Shown here piece after piece: positions 1 to 8,197 of a stretch of DNA of 64,000 bases. Numbering within the stretch: the first letter of the stretch is position 1; each line of letters begins with the position of its first letter. The stretch comes from Caldilineaceae bacterium bin5 (GTDB lineage Bacteria; Chloroflexota; Anaerolineae; Caldilineales; Caldilineaceae). A program made the translations under genes and the position numbers. The notes below the pieces were generated by a model. It had not been told where the DNA came from, searched no databases, and was given only the letters and a program-made list of their open reading frames with translations. Location: positions 80,398 to 144,397 of the forward strand of contig MPML01000007.1 in the NCBI GenBank assembly GCA_002238445.1. Direction: 5' to 3'.

Positions 1-371
1 ACATTCCCCTCTTCATCAGGGGCAACGGGAACGTCGGGGTCGGGCAGATTGGGGATGCGCATCATGGCGTCATGGAGGGCGCCGTCTACGCGACGCAACT
101 CTTCATCAATCTGCGAAATTTCATCACCTATCTGGCTCATTCGCTGCTTGAGCGCGTTAGCCTCTGCGGCTTTCTTCTCGCGGAAGAGGGCACCAATCTG
201 TTTGGAGCCGGCGTTGCGCTCTTCACGCAGCTTCTCCCCTTGCTGTAACAGGTTTCGCCGCTCGCCGTCCAACTGCAGTGCCAATTGCCAAGGTGCATCG
301 ACGTCATTCAGCTTTACCATCGCCTCGGCCAGGGCAGGTTGGTTCTCACGCATCCATCGAATATCCAGCAT
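1..371 (-). CDS. serS: Seryl-tRNA synthetase, N-terminal part (gene runs off the left edge)
   Basis: The 123 codons present encode the N-terminal arm of class II seryl-tRNA synthetase, which charges tRNA-Ser in the cytoplasm. The start reads MLDIRWMRENQ, followed by a charged helical stretch (DGERRNLLQQGEKLREER, then NAGSKQIGALF). This is the pattern of the SerRS long antiparallel coiled coil that contacts the tRNA variable arm. The ATG follows a T-box leader, which supports both the identity and the start. The catalytic domain lies outside the window, so activity cannot be judged. Identification rests on this arm plus the leader. Confidence 0.9.
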   Translation of the reverse strand, partial: MLDIRWMRENQPALAEAMVKLNDVDAPWQLALQLDGERRNLLQQGEKLREERNAGSKQIGALFREKKAAEANALKQRMSQIGDEISQIDEELRRVDGALHDAMMRIPNLPDPDVPVAPDEEGN

Positions 372-423
372 TTCAAGCTCCTGCAAAGTAGTTGTTCGGC
401 GACGATTGGCCGTCACCCGCCAA

Positions 424-625
424 AATAGAAAATCCTCTCGCCGGTTCAGGACGAGAGGACCCGTGGTGCCACCTGAGTTCGCAGACTAAAATGTCTGCCT
501 CATTGCGCCGTTAACGGGGCGGTACCGTCCGGCATTTTGGTGCCGGATGCTCGTGGGGCGCTATACCGTTCGTGTCCTGTTGCCTCGCAGCGGCCGGCAA
601 CTCTCTGAAAGGTCGAGCGAACGGT
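424..625 (-). promoter_or_regulatory. T-box riboswitch leader of serS with intrinsic terminator
   Basis: Read on the minus strand, the leader carries the conserved T-box sequence AGGTGGCACCACGGG (about 461-475). It is followed by a terminator hairpin with arms CCTCTCG and CGAGAGG (about 433-457) and a T-rich run (424-431). The bulge UGGC would pair with a tRNA acceptor end GCCA, which agrees with the G discriminator of tRNA-Ser. Upstream, arms 565-572 and 618-625 pair as the base of a short Stem I with an apical stem 579-584/596-601. TCCGGCA/TGCCGGA and CAGAC/GTCTG form further hairpins. I could not place the serine specifier codon with confidence. Uncharged tRNA would be expected to stabilise the antiterminator and allow serS transcription. 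Confidence 0.85.
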
Positions 626-731
626 CCGTTTCCCCAGTCACAGCAGTAATTATTCCCAATGCGGGCAGCGTATCACAAGCCATTAATCTGTGTCAATTTT
701 TGTCGGGGCGGCCGCGGTAGTGAGACCGCGG

Positions 732-1748
732 TCACCGATTCGAGGGAAGTGCAAGATTGGCGAGGTCGACCAACTGGATCAGCGCCAACGGGCCGTCGCT
801 GCGAAAGCAGCGTTGCGGCGACACTGGCAGTTGCGATGCCAACCAATCGACAACGGAATCGGGCATCGCTGTCTCCACTTCCAGCCGGGCGACAGGTAGA
901 GCAAGTTGCTGATGGCGCAGTCCCCTGCTCTGCGCCTCCAATTCGTCTCCATTTCCAGCGCCGCTCGATGCGCGCAGAACGCGGAAAAGAAAAACGCTTT
1001 CGATCTGCATTCCAGGAAAGAGTTCATCCAGAAAACCGGCCACCGCGTCTTCACTCCAGATGAACAGGCGCAATTCTGATGACGAGGGCACCGAAACGAA
1101 ACGGGACATGAGCCGGGGAACTTTTATGCGGGCGTAAGAGAGTGGCCCCATGCCGATGTCAGGGCTGCTGAGATGCACCAGGAGGTTGATGCTGTGGGAA
1201 CTGATGAAAGGGAAGGGGTGTCCGGGGTCAACGGCCAGTGGCGTTAACAGTGGGTACAGTTGCTGGCGAAAGAAGAGGCGCAGGTATTCATGCTGTTGCC
1301 TGTCCAGTTCATTGGGTCTTCGTATGCCTATGCGAAATTGGTCCCTCAGCGCCGGAAACAGGGATTGGTTGAGATCCACAAAGGCCTGCTGCAAGAGAGG
1401 ATCAAGCTCCGCGGCAATCGCGTCCTGTTCGGCATCTGCCAGTGTGGGCGCCTGTACCACAAAGTAGTGATCCAGAACCGAGGCAAGCAGACCCAGTATC
1501 CGGAGTCTCTCCAAAAGGGGGCATTCCTGGTTCTGGCTCTCCTCCAAGAGGTAAGAGGCTTCAACGATTGGCGCTGGCTGTTGGGCGGTTTTCAGGCGGC
1601 TCTTGAGCCCGGCAGCCAGTGTTCTGGCGCGGTCGACACCTTCGTCGTCTACTGGCTCCGCGAACGCAGGCAGGTGTGTGTCTGAACTGGCCGTCGCATA
1701 AGGGTGCGCAGTGAAGGGCTGATTCCCGTCTCGCAGGTTTCGAGTCAT
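732..1748 (-). CDS. Polyphosphate kinase 1-like protein lacking the catalytic domains
   Basis: A 338-residue protein matching only the N-terminal helical domain and the head domain of PPK1. Family-typical stretches are PLLERLRILGLL (about residues 77-88), PLLTPLAVDPGHPFPFIS (about 171-188), KVPRLMSRFV and LDELFPGMQIESVFLFRVLR. It stops after RSDGPLALIQLVDLANL, exactly where the two phospholipase-D-like catalytic domains begin in full PPK1 (about 690 residues). The phosphohistidine site is therefore absent and ATP-dependent polyphosphate synthesis is not expected. The N-terminal ELSWLxFNxRVL motif is also not recognisable. It starts 9 bases after the YceI-like gene and is probably in the same transcript. 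It may be a regulatory or binding relic, or a decayed gene; the open frame is clean with no in-frame stop. Confidence 0.75.
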   Translation of the reverse strand: MTRNLRDGNQPFTAHPYATASSDTHLPAFAEPVDDEGVDRARTLAAGLKSRLKTAQQPAPIVEASYLLEESQNQECPLLERLRILGLLASVLDHYFVVQAPTLADAEQDAIAAELDPLLQQAFVDLNQSLFPALRDQFRIGIRRPNELDRQQHEYLRLFFRQQLYPLLTPLAVDPGHPFPFISSHSINLLVHLSSPDIGMGPLSYARIKVPRLMSRFVSVPSSSELRLFIWSEDAVAGFLDELFPGMQIESVFLFRVLRASSGAGNGDELEAQSRGLRHQQLALPVARLEVETAMPDSVVDWLASQLPVSPQRCFRSDGPLALIQLVDLANLALPSNR

Positions 1749-1757
1749 GTGAGGTGG

Positions 1758-2525
1758 TTAAATCTCTTTGGCAACAAACTCGATCAGGATGGTGAACTCG
1801 TCATTTACCGTGAGCGTGTTGGCGAAGTTGGGGGGATCAAAGCCCAGGTCAGTCATTCGCAATCCGGTCTGCATCGTGCCACTGATTGTGCTCCCTTGCA
1901 GGCGGGCCGAAACATCCCAAGTGGCAGACAGGGTGATGCCTCGCAGTGTCAGGTCTCCTTCCAATTGGAAACTGGTTTCTTCACCTTCCTGGTAGTCCGG
2001 CGGCCCTTGATTGACCCTTGTGGCGACGAATACGGCCAGCGGGAATCGGTCTGACTCCAGTGCGTTCTCCCGAATCCAACCATCGCGCAGGACCTGATCG
2101 GTGCGCAAGGTCGGCAGATAGACCGCGAAACGGTTAGGCCCGATTGCAGAGTTGTTCAGATCGATCTGAAATAGACCGTCGAGGTCCTGCGATTCGCCTA
2201 TTACCTTGGTCTTGCCGATTTCGAGATTGTACTTACTGGCAGCGCCGGCGAAGAGCTCTTCGTCGACGACATAGGCGGCCTTCGACTCGTCCGCGACTAT
2301 ACGAAACGTTCTCCATGTCTCCTCTTCGCTAATAGCGACCGGTTTCAACGCAGCGAACGCTGCCGCGGCTTCGGGCGATACGGTCGCCCTATCGGAAGAT
2401 TCCTCTTCTTGCGGTGAAGAAGAGGGCGTCGATTGGATCGGCGCGGGCTCGGAACGGCGATTAAAGCAGCCGGAAGCTAGCAGTATGGTCAGCAGCAGAA
2501 AGTAGGTTAGCGTGTTCACTTTCAT
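1758..2525 (-). CDS. YceI-family lipoprotein
   Basis: A 255-residue exported protein. Residues 1-20 form a signal peptide ending in a lipobox (LLASGC, Cys20), so the mature protein should be anchored to the outer face of the membrane. A Ser/Glu-rich linker (about 25-50) follows. From about residue 70 the sequence has the YceI beta-barrel pattern: FRIVADESKAAYVVDEELF, then IDLNNSAIGPNRF, ending in DEFTILIEFVAKE. YceI proteins are lipocalin-like barrels that bind isoprenoid chains; ligand and role are not shown here. It lies between the sulfatase-fold gene (66 bases upstream) and the PPK1-like gene (9 bases downstream), in the same direction. Confidence 0.8.
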   Translation of the reverse strand: MKVNTLTYFLLLTILLASGCFNRRSEPAPIQSTPSSSPQEEESSDRATVSPEAAAAFAALKPVAISEEETWRTFRIVADESKAAYVVDEELFAGAASKYNLEIGKTKVIGESQDLDGLFQIDLNNSAIGPNRFAVYLPTLRTDQVLRDGWIRENALESDRFPLAVFVATRVNQGPPDYQEGEETSFQLEGDLTLRGITLSATWDVSARLQGSTISGTMQTGLRMTDLGFDPPNFANTLTVNDEFTILIEFVAKEI

Positions 2526-2591
2526 GTAAAAGGTACCATCAGTGGCTTAAGTTCTTTCCCACGCCGGGCTCGCCGGATGCGGTTGAATAGT

Positions 2592-4469
2592 TTAATGCGG
2601 GGGCGGTTCCGGCGCGCTCGGTTGCTTGTAAATGGGTACGCCGCCGGACAGATAGGGAGGCAGCTCTTCGCCTTCTCCGAATGCTGCCAGGAGCTGGCGG
2701 ACAAATAAGGAATAGAAGCCTTCATGGCGGAAAGAGGGTTCGGATTCCCAGACTGCCAGACCGCTCTTGAAGCCGAACTCCTCAAATGATGCAACAAAAG
2801 GGCCGTTCTTGGCAATGATGTGCATGGGCGTGTCCCAGCCGTCCTCTCGCCGGGAAACTCGGGGCGGCTGGTGATCGCCTACAATTACGAAGATTGCCTC
2901 GTCGTCAGGTTCGGTGAGGATGAAGTCGGTGAGCATCTCAAGTTGATACTCGATAGCGTTCCAGTAGTTGAGACGGCGTTCGCTGTGTTCTATCAGTTCT
3001 GTCGAAGGCGGCGGCGCAGGTCCCGGTCGGTTAAGCAGCCGCCACGACTGAACCAGCTCGGGTTGCGGTGTCCAGGGGTAGTGGGAGTTCTGCGTAATTG
3101 TGAAGAAAAGGTAGGGTCCATCCGTCTCTTGGCGCATGGTCTCGCGGGCGAAATTCAGTGCGTACTGGTCTGGCGGCGCCGGACCCCAACCATATTCGGG
3201 ACCGACGAAGTTCAGATCTTCATATTGCAGCCAGCGGTCTACCCCGTAGAAGGAGACATATTTCTCCCATTGGGACTGCGGCAGTCCCATCGATAACGCA
3301 GTAAGGCGGTAGTAGCGATAGCCCTGGTCCTTCAGGAATCTGCCCAGGTCCGGGTATTCCTCGTTCTGATATCTGTCCAACAGGGCATAGTATTGGGGGT
3401 CCGAGCTAACGCGCAGGCCGAAGAGCGCGCTTGTGTATGACATCCAGGAACCGCCTCCCCAGGTGGGCGCGAGGCTGCGGGCCGAAGCGACATGCCAGCC
3501 GGCGGCGGCGAGCTCTGCGTCCAGTCGCTGGGTTAGCGCCTTGTACGCCACCCACCAGTCAGTTCTCTTGTAGAGTACTGTACCGTACGACTCACTGAAA
3601 ATGATATAGATGGGAGGTTGTTTGGCCAGACTGTATTGGCTGTAGTCGTAGGCATGACGCAGGTTTAGGCTCTCAGTCTGCTTGACACTCTCATACATGC
3701 GCCGCGATTCGGAGACGTTTCGGACCAGTTTGGCGGCCATGCTGCTGAAAACCATTTCCGGACGGAATATCCTGTCTGGAATGAAGATCGACTGGGTGAC
3801 CACGATGCCGGCCAGCATGCCCAGAATGGCGCGCGTGGATAGACTTGGGCCTACGTCGGGCAATGTAAACCGGGCCAGCCGCGCGACCAGGGCTGCCCCG
3901 CCAATGATGAGCAGAACGGTTCCCGCGACAAATGCGGTTGTTACGCGGGCGTTTTCGAGGAAGAAGCTGAACCCTTCGGTTGCCATTCGCAACTGCGTGT
4001 AAAAGACAGGCTCGAGACTGAAGAAAGTGAAGGTCGCGCCTTCATAGAGGTAGTAGAGGAAAAAAAGTACGTATGCGAGAACAAAGGCGAAACGAATTCC
4101 GCGTTTACGCAGCCGGGGCCAAAATGCCCAGAATGTGACAAAGAGCACGATTTCGGAGTTGAACCGCAGCAGATCAGGTTCTCTACGCCATACGAAAATC
4201 TGGTTCCAGACCTGATCCAGGGGAATCCCGGCGAGTTGGAAGGTCGGCAGTACGGACCCATCCTCACGGTCCATCAAGACGACCGGAAGATATAGCAAAG
4301 CATGGAGAGTGAAAAAGGTGGCCCAAAAGGCCAGGTCGACGTGGGTACGCTTGCGAGGACCGCGATCCGAACCAACGAAGCGGGACCTGAAGGGTAAGGA
4401 ACCAAAACGCGCGTTTCCTACGCTGTTCGCAGGAATCCGGGTCTTCTCGGCGCGTTCAGTTCTGCGCAT
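2592..4469 (-). CDS. Membrane-anchored sulfatase/alkaline-phosphatase-fold enzyme
   Basis: A 625-residue protein with about five membrane segments (near residues 45-65, 105-125, 126-146, 177-197, 213-231) and a large extracytoplasmic domain. The domain has the layout of the sulfatase/LtaS/phosphoethanolamine-transferase superfamily: YIIFSESYG (about 288-296) at the first metal-binding strand, WGGGSWMSYTSALFG (337-351) at the nucleophile helix, NSHYPW (461-466), and VGDHQPP (530-536), the Asp-His pair that binds metal. Such enzymes hydrolyse or transfer sulfate, phosphate or phosphoglycerol groups on cell-envelope molecules; the substrate cannot be read from the sequence. It starts 17 bases after the HD-domain gene. 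The basic first 40 residues before the first membrane segment may be partly untranslated if a later start is used. Confidence 0.75.
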   Translation of the reverse strand: MRRTERAEKTRIPANSVGNARFGSLPFRSRFVGSDRGPRKRTHVDLAFWATFFTLHALLYLPVVLMDREDGSVLPTFQLAGIPLDQVWNQIFVWRREPDLLRFNSEIVLFVTFWAFWPRLRKRGIRFAFVLAYVLFFLYYLYEGATFTFFSLEPVFYTQLRMATEGFSFFLENARVTTAFVAGTVLLIIGGAALVARLARFTLPDVGPSLSTRAILGMLAGIVVTQSIFIPDRIFRPEMVFSSMAAKLVRNVSESRRMYESVKQTESLNLRHAYDYSQYSLAKQPPIYIIFSESYGTVLYKRTDWWVAYKALTQRLDAELAAAGWHVASARSLAPTWGGGSWMSYTSALFGLRVSSDPQYYALLDRYQNEEYPDLGRFLKDQGYRYYRLTALSMGLPQSQWEKYVSFYGVDRWLQYEDLNFVGPEYGWGPAPPDQYALNFARETMRQETDGPYLFFTITQNSHYPWTPQPELVQSWRLLNRPGPAPPPSTELIEHSERRLNYWNAIEYQLEMLTDFILTEPDDEAIFVIVGDHQPPRVSRREDGWDTPMHIIAKNGPFVASFEEFGFKSGLAVWESEPSFRHEGFYSLFVRQLLAAFGEGEELPPYLSGGVPIYKQPSAPEPPPH

Positions 4470-4486
4470 GGGTGCACTGATGGATG

Positions 4487-5092
4487 TTACTGCTCTGACC
4501 AGGCATGGGGCAGAAGGCCGGATGCGATAGCCTGTTCCACAACCGCGGTGACGGCTTGCCCGAGCGCTTCGGAGCAGAGCGACACTGGTGACATGCGCTC
4601 TTTCACTTGGGACACTGTGACCTGGTTCTCCTGCCAGGTAATGCCCCCGGAATGATAGTTGTGGAGCAGAGGCATGAGCCGGTCCAGCGCCAATGCGAAA
4701 CGGGCCTCGGGTGTCTGCTGACTCTCAAACTCCTCCCAGAGTTCGATCATTTCGGAGGCCTGGTCAGCCGGCAGCAGGCCGAATATGCGATTGGCTGCCG
4801 TGCGCTCGCGTTCTGCCTTTCCGTCATGGCCTTCGGTGTCATAAGCATAGGTATCGCCGGCGTCGATCTCAACGATATCGTGAATCAGAACCAATTTGAG
4901 AGTGTGAAGCAGGTTGGCAGGTTCGTCGGCGTGCTCAGCTAACACCATTGCCATTATCGCCAGATGCCAGGAGTGTTCGGCGGAATTCTCACGTCGATGG
5001 TTTTCCAGGAGTAGTGAACGGCGCAGTACGCCTTTCAGCCTGTCGATTTCTAGAATGAACTGCAACTGTTGTGCCAGTCGAATACTATTCAT
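4487..5092 (-). CDS. HD-domain phosphohydrolase (YfbR/HDDC2-like)
   Basis: A 201-residue soluble protein with the HD-superfamily metal site: the His of [11 protein letters not shown] (about 36-46), the His-Asp pair of [17 protein letters not shown] (about 69-85), and a distal Asp in [11 protein letters not shown] (about 134-144). The family includes 5'-deoxynucleotidase YfbR and human HDDC2, which dephosphorylate deoxynucleoside monophosphates, so a nucleotide-salvage role is likely but inferred. Its ATG overlaps the stop of the CHAD gene by four bases (ATGA), which implies translational coupling. Confidence 0.85.
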   Translation of the reverse strand: MNSIRLAQQLQFILEIDRLKGVLRRSLLLENHRRENSAEHSWHLAIMAMVLAEHADEPANLLHTLKLVLIHDIVEIDAGDTYAYDTEGHDGKAERERTAANRIFGLLPADQASEMIELWEEFESQQTPEARFALALDRLMPLLHNYHSGGITWQENQVTVSQVKERMSPVSLCSEALGQAVTAVVEQAIASGLLPHAWSEQ

Positions 5093-6033
5093 GTTGATGC
5101 GGGCCGCGCCTTCTGTGTTGAATCGCAGAGACTGTGCGGGCGGTATGCCTGCCAGTAGCCTTCCATGCGACCTATGAACTGATTTGCACTCTCTACATAG
5201 ATGCGCTCGGCTAGCGGGGCAGCGGCCTGGCGCAGGCGGCTCCGTTCTCGAGCGGTGATCGCAAAGAGCAGGTCAGCATTTCTCTTGTCGGTTTTTCCCA
5301 TCTCTTGAACAAGCGGCGCCTCTTGCAGTACAGCCAGATCGTGCTCTTCGCCCAGTCTGTCGGCCAACCGGTCGCAGTCCTCCGCCAGAACTTTCATCAT
5401 CGCCGGCCAGAGTGGCTTCAAGATCTGAAATTGGTGCCAAAGATATTTGACCCGTTTGCGCCAGTAGTGGAAATTCTCGGTTGTCGGGTGGGAGTAAGCG
5501 CTACATTTTTCTTTCAGGCCGCGTCGATAGGTCCTGCGAAGCCCGGAGGCAATAAGTGAAAATTCGGAATTGCGGAACTGCAAGTCCTCTGCCCTATGCC
5601 GCGCTTCTCTTAGCCTTTCGATCACTGTTGGGAGCAGCTGTTCGTCGCCGGCGACCGCTTTGAGGACGGCACCGTGCTTCTCCACCAGCGATCGCCGCAG
5701 ACGCCAGAAGGAAGCGTCATTCAGCTGCTGGCCATACCGCCGCCGCAGCATATCAATTGTTTCGATTTCGACGGCGCTGTCCCGAACAGGGGAGAGGATA
5801 CGGCCCTGGTCGCGGAAGAACTCGTTCTCGGCTCGATAAGTTGGGGCCGTTAGTGCGCCGCGCGAGAGCCTTAACACTGCTCGTACGCGCTTGAAGCGCT
5901 TGCGCGCCTCGTGTATCCCATCATTCAGGTTATCTTCGCGAGCCAATTGAAGAATAGCCCCGTCGATCTGGTCGAGAACGATTCGGCGCAGCGAATCGGA
6001 CGGAGCTTCGTTTGGTATGAGCGCAAAAGTCAT
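5089..6033 (-). CDS. CHAD domain protein
   Basis: A 314-residue, strongly basic, all-helical protein. The signature stretch [20 protein letters not shown] (about 40-59) and the second-half repeat [15 protein letters not shown] (about 189-203) are the conserved His/Arg/Lys-rich helices of CHAD domains, which bind polyphosphate. The length matches a single complete CHAD domain with its internal duplication. No CYTH domain is fused or adjacent. It is the first gene of a likely unit with the HD protein, the sulfatase-fold protein, the YceI lipoprotein and the PPK1-like protein. Sharing a transcript with a PPK1-derived protein points to polyphosphate, but this is inference from context. Confidence 0.88.
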   Translation of the reverse strand: MTFALIPNEAPSDSLRRIVLDQIDGAILQLAREDNLNDGIHEARKRFKRVRAVLRLSRGALTAPTYRAENEFFRDQGRILSPVRDSAVEIETIDMLRRRYGQQLNDASFWRLRRSLVEKHGAVLKAVAGDEQLLPTVIERLREARHRAEDLQFRNSEFSLIASGLRRTYRRGLKEKCSAYSHPTTENFHYWRKRVKYLWHQFQILKPLWPAMMKVLAEDCDRLADRLGEEHDLAVLQEAPLVQEMGKTDKRNADLLFAITARERSRLRQAAAPLAERIYVESANQFIGRMEGYWQAYRPHSLCDSTQKARPAST

Positions 6034-6076
6034 CGGGGATTATGCCTGGAGAGCATGGCCGACCGGAAGTTCAGGA

Positions 6077-7075
6077 TTATGATGCGGCATCCTCCAGTTT
6101 CGCAAATAGGTCGCGGAAGATACCATCACGGTCCACATATCTGGCACAGGAAATAGTAGGACGGTTTTCGTCAAAGTCCCATGTAATCGCATCGGTCAGG
6201 CGCGGCGAGATGACCATTTCCATCTGGGCCCACTCCGAATTCACCAGCCACGCCAACGGCGCCAGATCCCAAATGTGTTTGGAAAAGGCGAATTGGTCGG
6301 GACGGTAGTCGTTGTAAATCTGGTAGAGATAGTCGCCGATCGCGCCTCTTCCTTTCACGTGTGCGGCAATCTCGGGCTGCGTTGTATGCAGGTGGGAGAC
6401 GACCCCCATGCAAGGGAAGCGCACCAAGGGAACACCACAGTCCAGAACGATGCGGCTTGCAACCGGGTCCTGGCGCAGGTTGAACTCTTTCGTATCGGGC
6501 CAGTGGCGTGCATGTCCGCCCAGCCAAAGCAAGACGATACGCTCCCGAATTGCCGGCTCCAGCAGCAGAGCGGAGGCAACATTGGTGATGGCGCCGATGG
6601 CGACAACATAGAGGGGATCATCCTGAGATGAGGCCAGAGCCCTTTCGATGAGGTCGGCGGTTGCCTGGCTCTCAACCGGCGGCTCTCCTTCCTTCATCCA
6701 CTTGGTTGCTCCCCGCATTACGAATCCATCGCCTGGCGTGTCAACCGAAGGCAGACGCGCCAAGAGACGGTGAATCTCCTCAAAGCTCTTTTCCATGCCG
6801 TCAGCCGGGCTGGAGGAACGATTGTTATGGAAAGGCGCGGCATGGAGTGCTTCTACGGTCATCGCCTCGGGCGACAACAGCGCATAAACGACGGCAAACT
6901 GGTCGTCGATCTCGTTGTAGGTATCTGTGTCCAGAACTATCCGAACCGGCCTGGAGGGGTGTTCAAGCCGGTCTCGCAGAAGCTGAGAATTGAGTGGTGG
7001 AAAATGCATAGAGTGGAAGTCCAAGGTGGTAACTGCTGTTTCCGGTTCCGAATAGGCTGCGGCGCTGCGTACCAA
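6077..7075 (-). CDS. Nucleoside hydrolase (IunH family)
   Basis: A 332-residue protein of the inosine/uridine-preferring nucleoside hydrolase fold, which cleaves the N-glycosidic bond of ribonucleosides to base and ribose. The calcium-binding signature appears as IVLDTDTYNEIDDQFAVVYAL (about 46-66). This is a variant of the usual DTDxGxDD, with insertion of an acidic residue that is also seen in divergent members. The region IGAITNVASALLLEP (about 158-172) is the conserved middle block. Substrate preference cannot be assigned. It begins 6 bases after the stop of the UxuA-like gene and is probably co-transcribed with it. That makes a glycoside or nucleoside-like sugar substrate possible. Confidence 0.85.
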   Translation of the reverse strand: MVRSAAAYSEPETAVTTLDFHSMHFPPLNSQLLRDRLEHPSRPVRIVLDTDTYNEIDDQFAVVYALLSPEAMTVEALHAAPFHNNRSSSPADGMEKSFEEIHRLLARLPSVDTPGDGFVMRGATKWMKEGEPPVESQATADLIERALASSQDDPLYVVAIGAITNVASALLLEPAIRERIVLLWLGGHARHWPDTKEFNLRQDPVASRIVLDCGVPLVRFPCMGVVSHLHTTQPEIAAHVKGRGAIGDYLYQIYNDYRPDQFAFSKHIWDLAPLAWLVNSEWAQMEMVISPRLTDAITWDFDENRPTISCARYVDRDGIFRDLFAKLEDAAS

Positions 7076-7081
7076 CTAATC

Positions 7082-8059
7082 CTAAGCTGCGAGCCGGTTT
7101 ACCATTTCCAGCATGGCTGTCATATATCCGATAGCATAGGCGCGGCCGCGGTGCCCCCATTGCGTGTCGTCAACCATGGCTGGCACGTGATCGGTAATCA
7201 TGAATCCGGTGAATCCCACCTCCTTCAAGGTCTTCATTACCTCAAAGGGATTGACATTTCCCTCATTGATGAAGCACTCATGGAAGTTGGGCACGGTGCC
7301 CTGGACATCGCGAAAGTGGACGTAGATGATGCGGTCGCGGCCGCCAAAGTGGCGGATGGCTTCGAGGACATAGTCATGGCCGTTCATCTCGGACCAGCAG
7401 CCCATACAGAAATCGAGCCAGTGATTGGGGCTGTCGAAACGGTCTATGGCCCGCTTGAAGCCTTCAAAACTGCCGAAGATGCGGGCAACGCCGCCCAAAG
7501 ACTCCACCGGAGGGTCATCTGGATGGAGAGCAAGGGTGACGCCTGCCTCTTCGGCAACCGGCAGAAGCCGCTCCAGGTAGTATTCATAATTGGCCCACAT
7601 TTCATCTGCGTCGAAGACACGTTCGTGCGTAAGCTCATTTGGGTCATGCTCCGCCAAATTGAACCGAGTGCCGCGGGCCCCTCCTCGCAGCACCGCCGGC
7701 TCCAGCGTGCGCCAGACCGAGTTAGGCATCCAGTGGTATCCGAGGATCGGAATCCCGGCTCTTCCCATATTGCGGACTGTCGTCTGCATGTGGGCTATCT
7801 GCTCATCACGTCCCGGCAGGCCCAGCATCGCCTTGTCATAGAAACTGACGGGCACATTTTCCAGGCAGATCAACCGCAGGCCAGCGGCTTCGGCGCGATC
7901 CGCGGCCTCCTTCAGGTCTTCGTATTCCCACTGCTTTTCGCCGGGGAGGCGGGGCGTGTTCATCAGGAAATCATCGGCGCCCAACTGCTTGATGAACGCC
8001 AGTTTTTCGTCGGTCAGCTCGTTGAATTGGCCTAAGCCAATTCGCATTTGCGGCGTCAT
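7082..8059 (-). CDS. Mannonate dehydratase-like TIM-barrel enzyme (UxuA family)
   Basis: A 325-residue TIM-barrel protein. The stretch VTLALHPDDPPVESLGG (about 171-187) with GVARIFGS is the family-specific metal-binding block of UxuA mannonate dehydratases. LDFCMGCWSEMNGHD, IIYVHFRDVQGT and GFMITDHVPAM supply further His/Asp ligands on successive strands. The known reaction is D-mannonate to 2-keto-3-deoxygluconate, in glucuronate breakdown. It is shorter than E. coli UxuA (394 residues), like many bacterial homologues. GAAAGGA lies upstream of the ATG. The aldolase-like gene just upstream could split the product, so the two may form a sugar-acid route; that link is inference. Confidence 0.82.
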   Translation of the reverse strand: MTPQMRIGLGQFNELTDEKLAFIKQLGADDFLMNTPRLPGEKQWEYEDLKEAADRAEAAGLRLICLENVPVSFYDKAMLGLPGRDEQIAHMQTTVRNMGRAGIPILGYHWMPNSVWRTLEPAVLRGGARGTRFNLAEHDPNELTHERVFDADEMWANYEYYLERLLPVAEEAGVTLALHPDDPPVESLGGVARIFGSFEGFKRAIDRFDSPNHWLDFCMGCWSEMNGHDYVLEAIRHFGGRDRIIYVHFRDVQGTVPNFHECFINEGNVNPFEVMKTLKEVGFTGFMITDHVPAMVDDTQWGHRGRAYAIGYMTAMLEMVNRLAA

Positions 8060-8197
8060 GGGATAGATCCTTTCATCTGAAGGGCGCGGGCCCTGGCATC
8101 TGGCGCCCGCTGACTCTTACGGGCAATCTGGTAGGGTCTAGAGGGACCTGGCCATGCATCCAGGCTTGCCTCAGGGCACTGGACTATGAAGGGAATT

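Noticed and set aside
6770..8035. 421-codon open frame on the plus strand
   Set aside because: It is antisense to the UxuA-like and nucleoside hydrolase genes, both well supported. No motif or ribosome-binding site supports the opposite frame.
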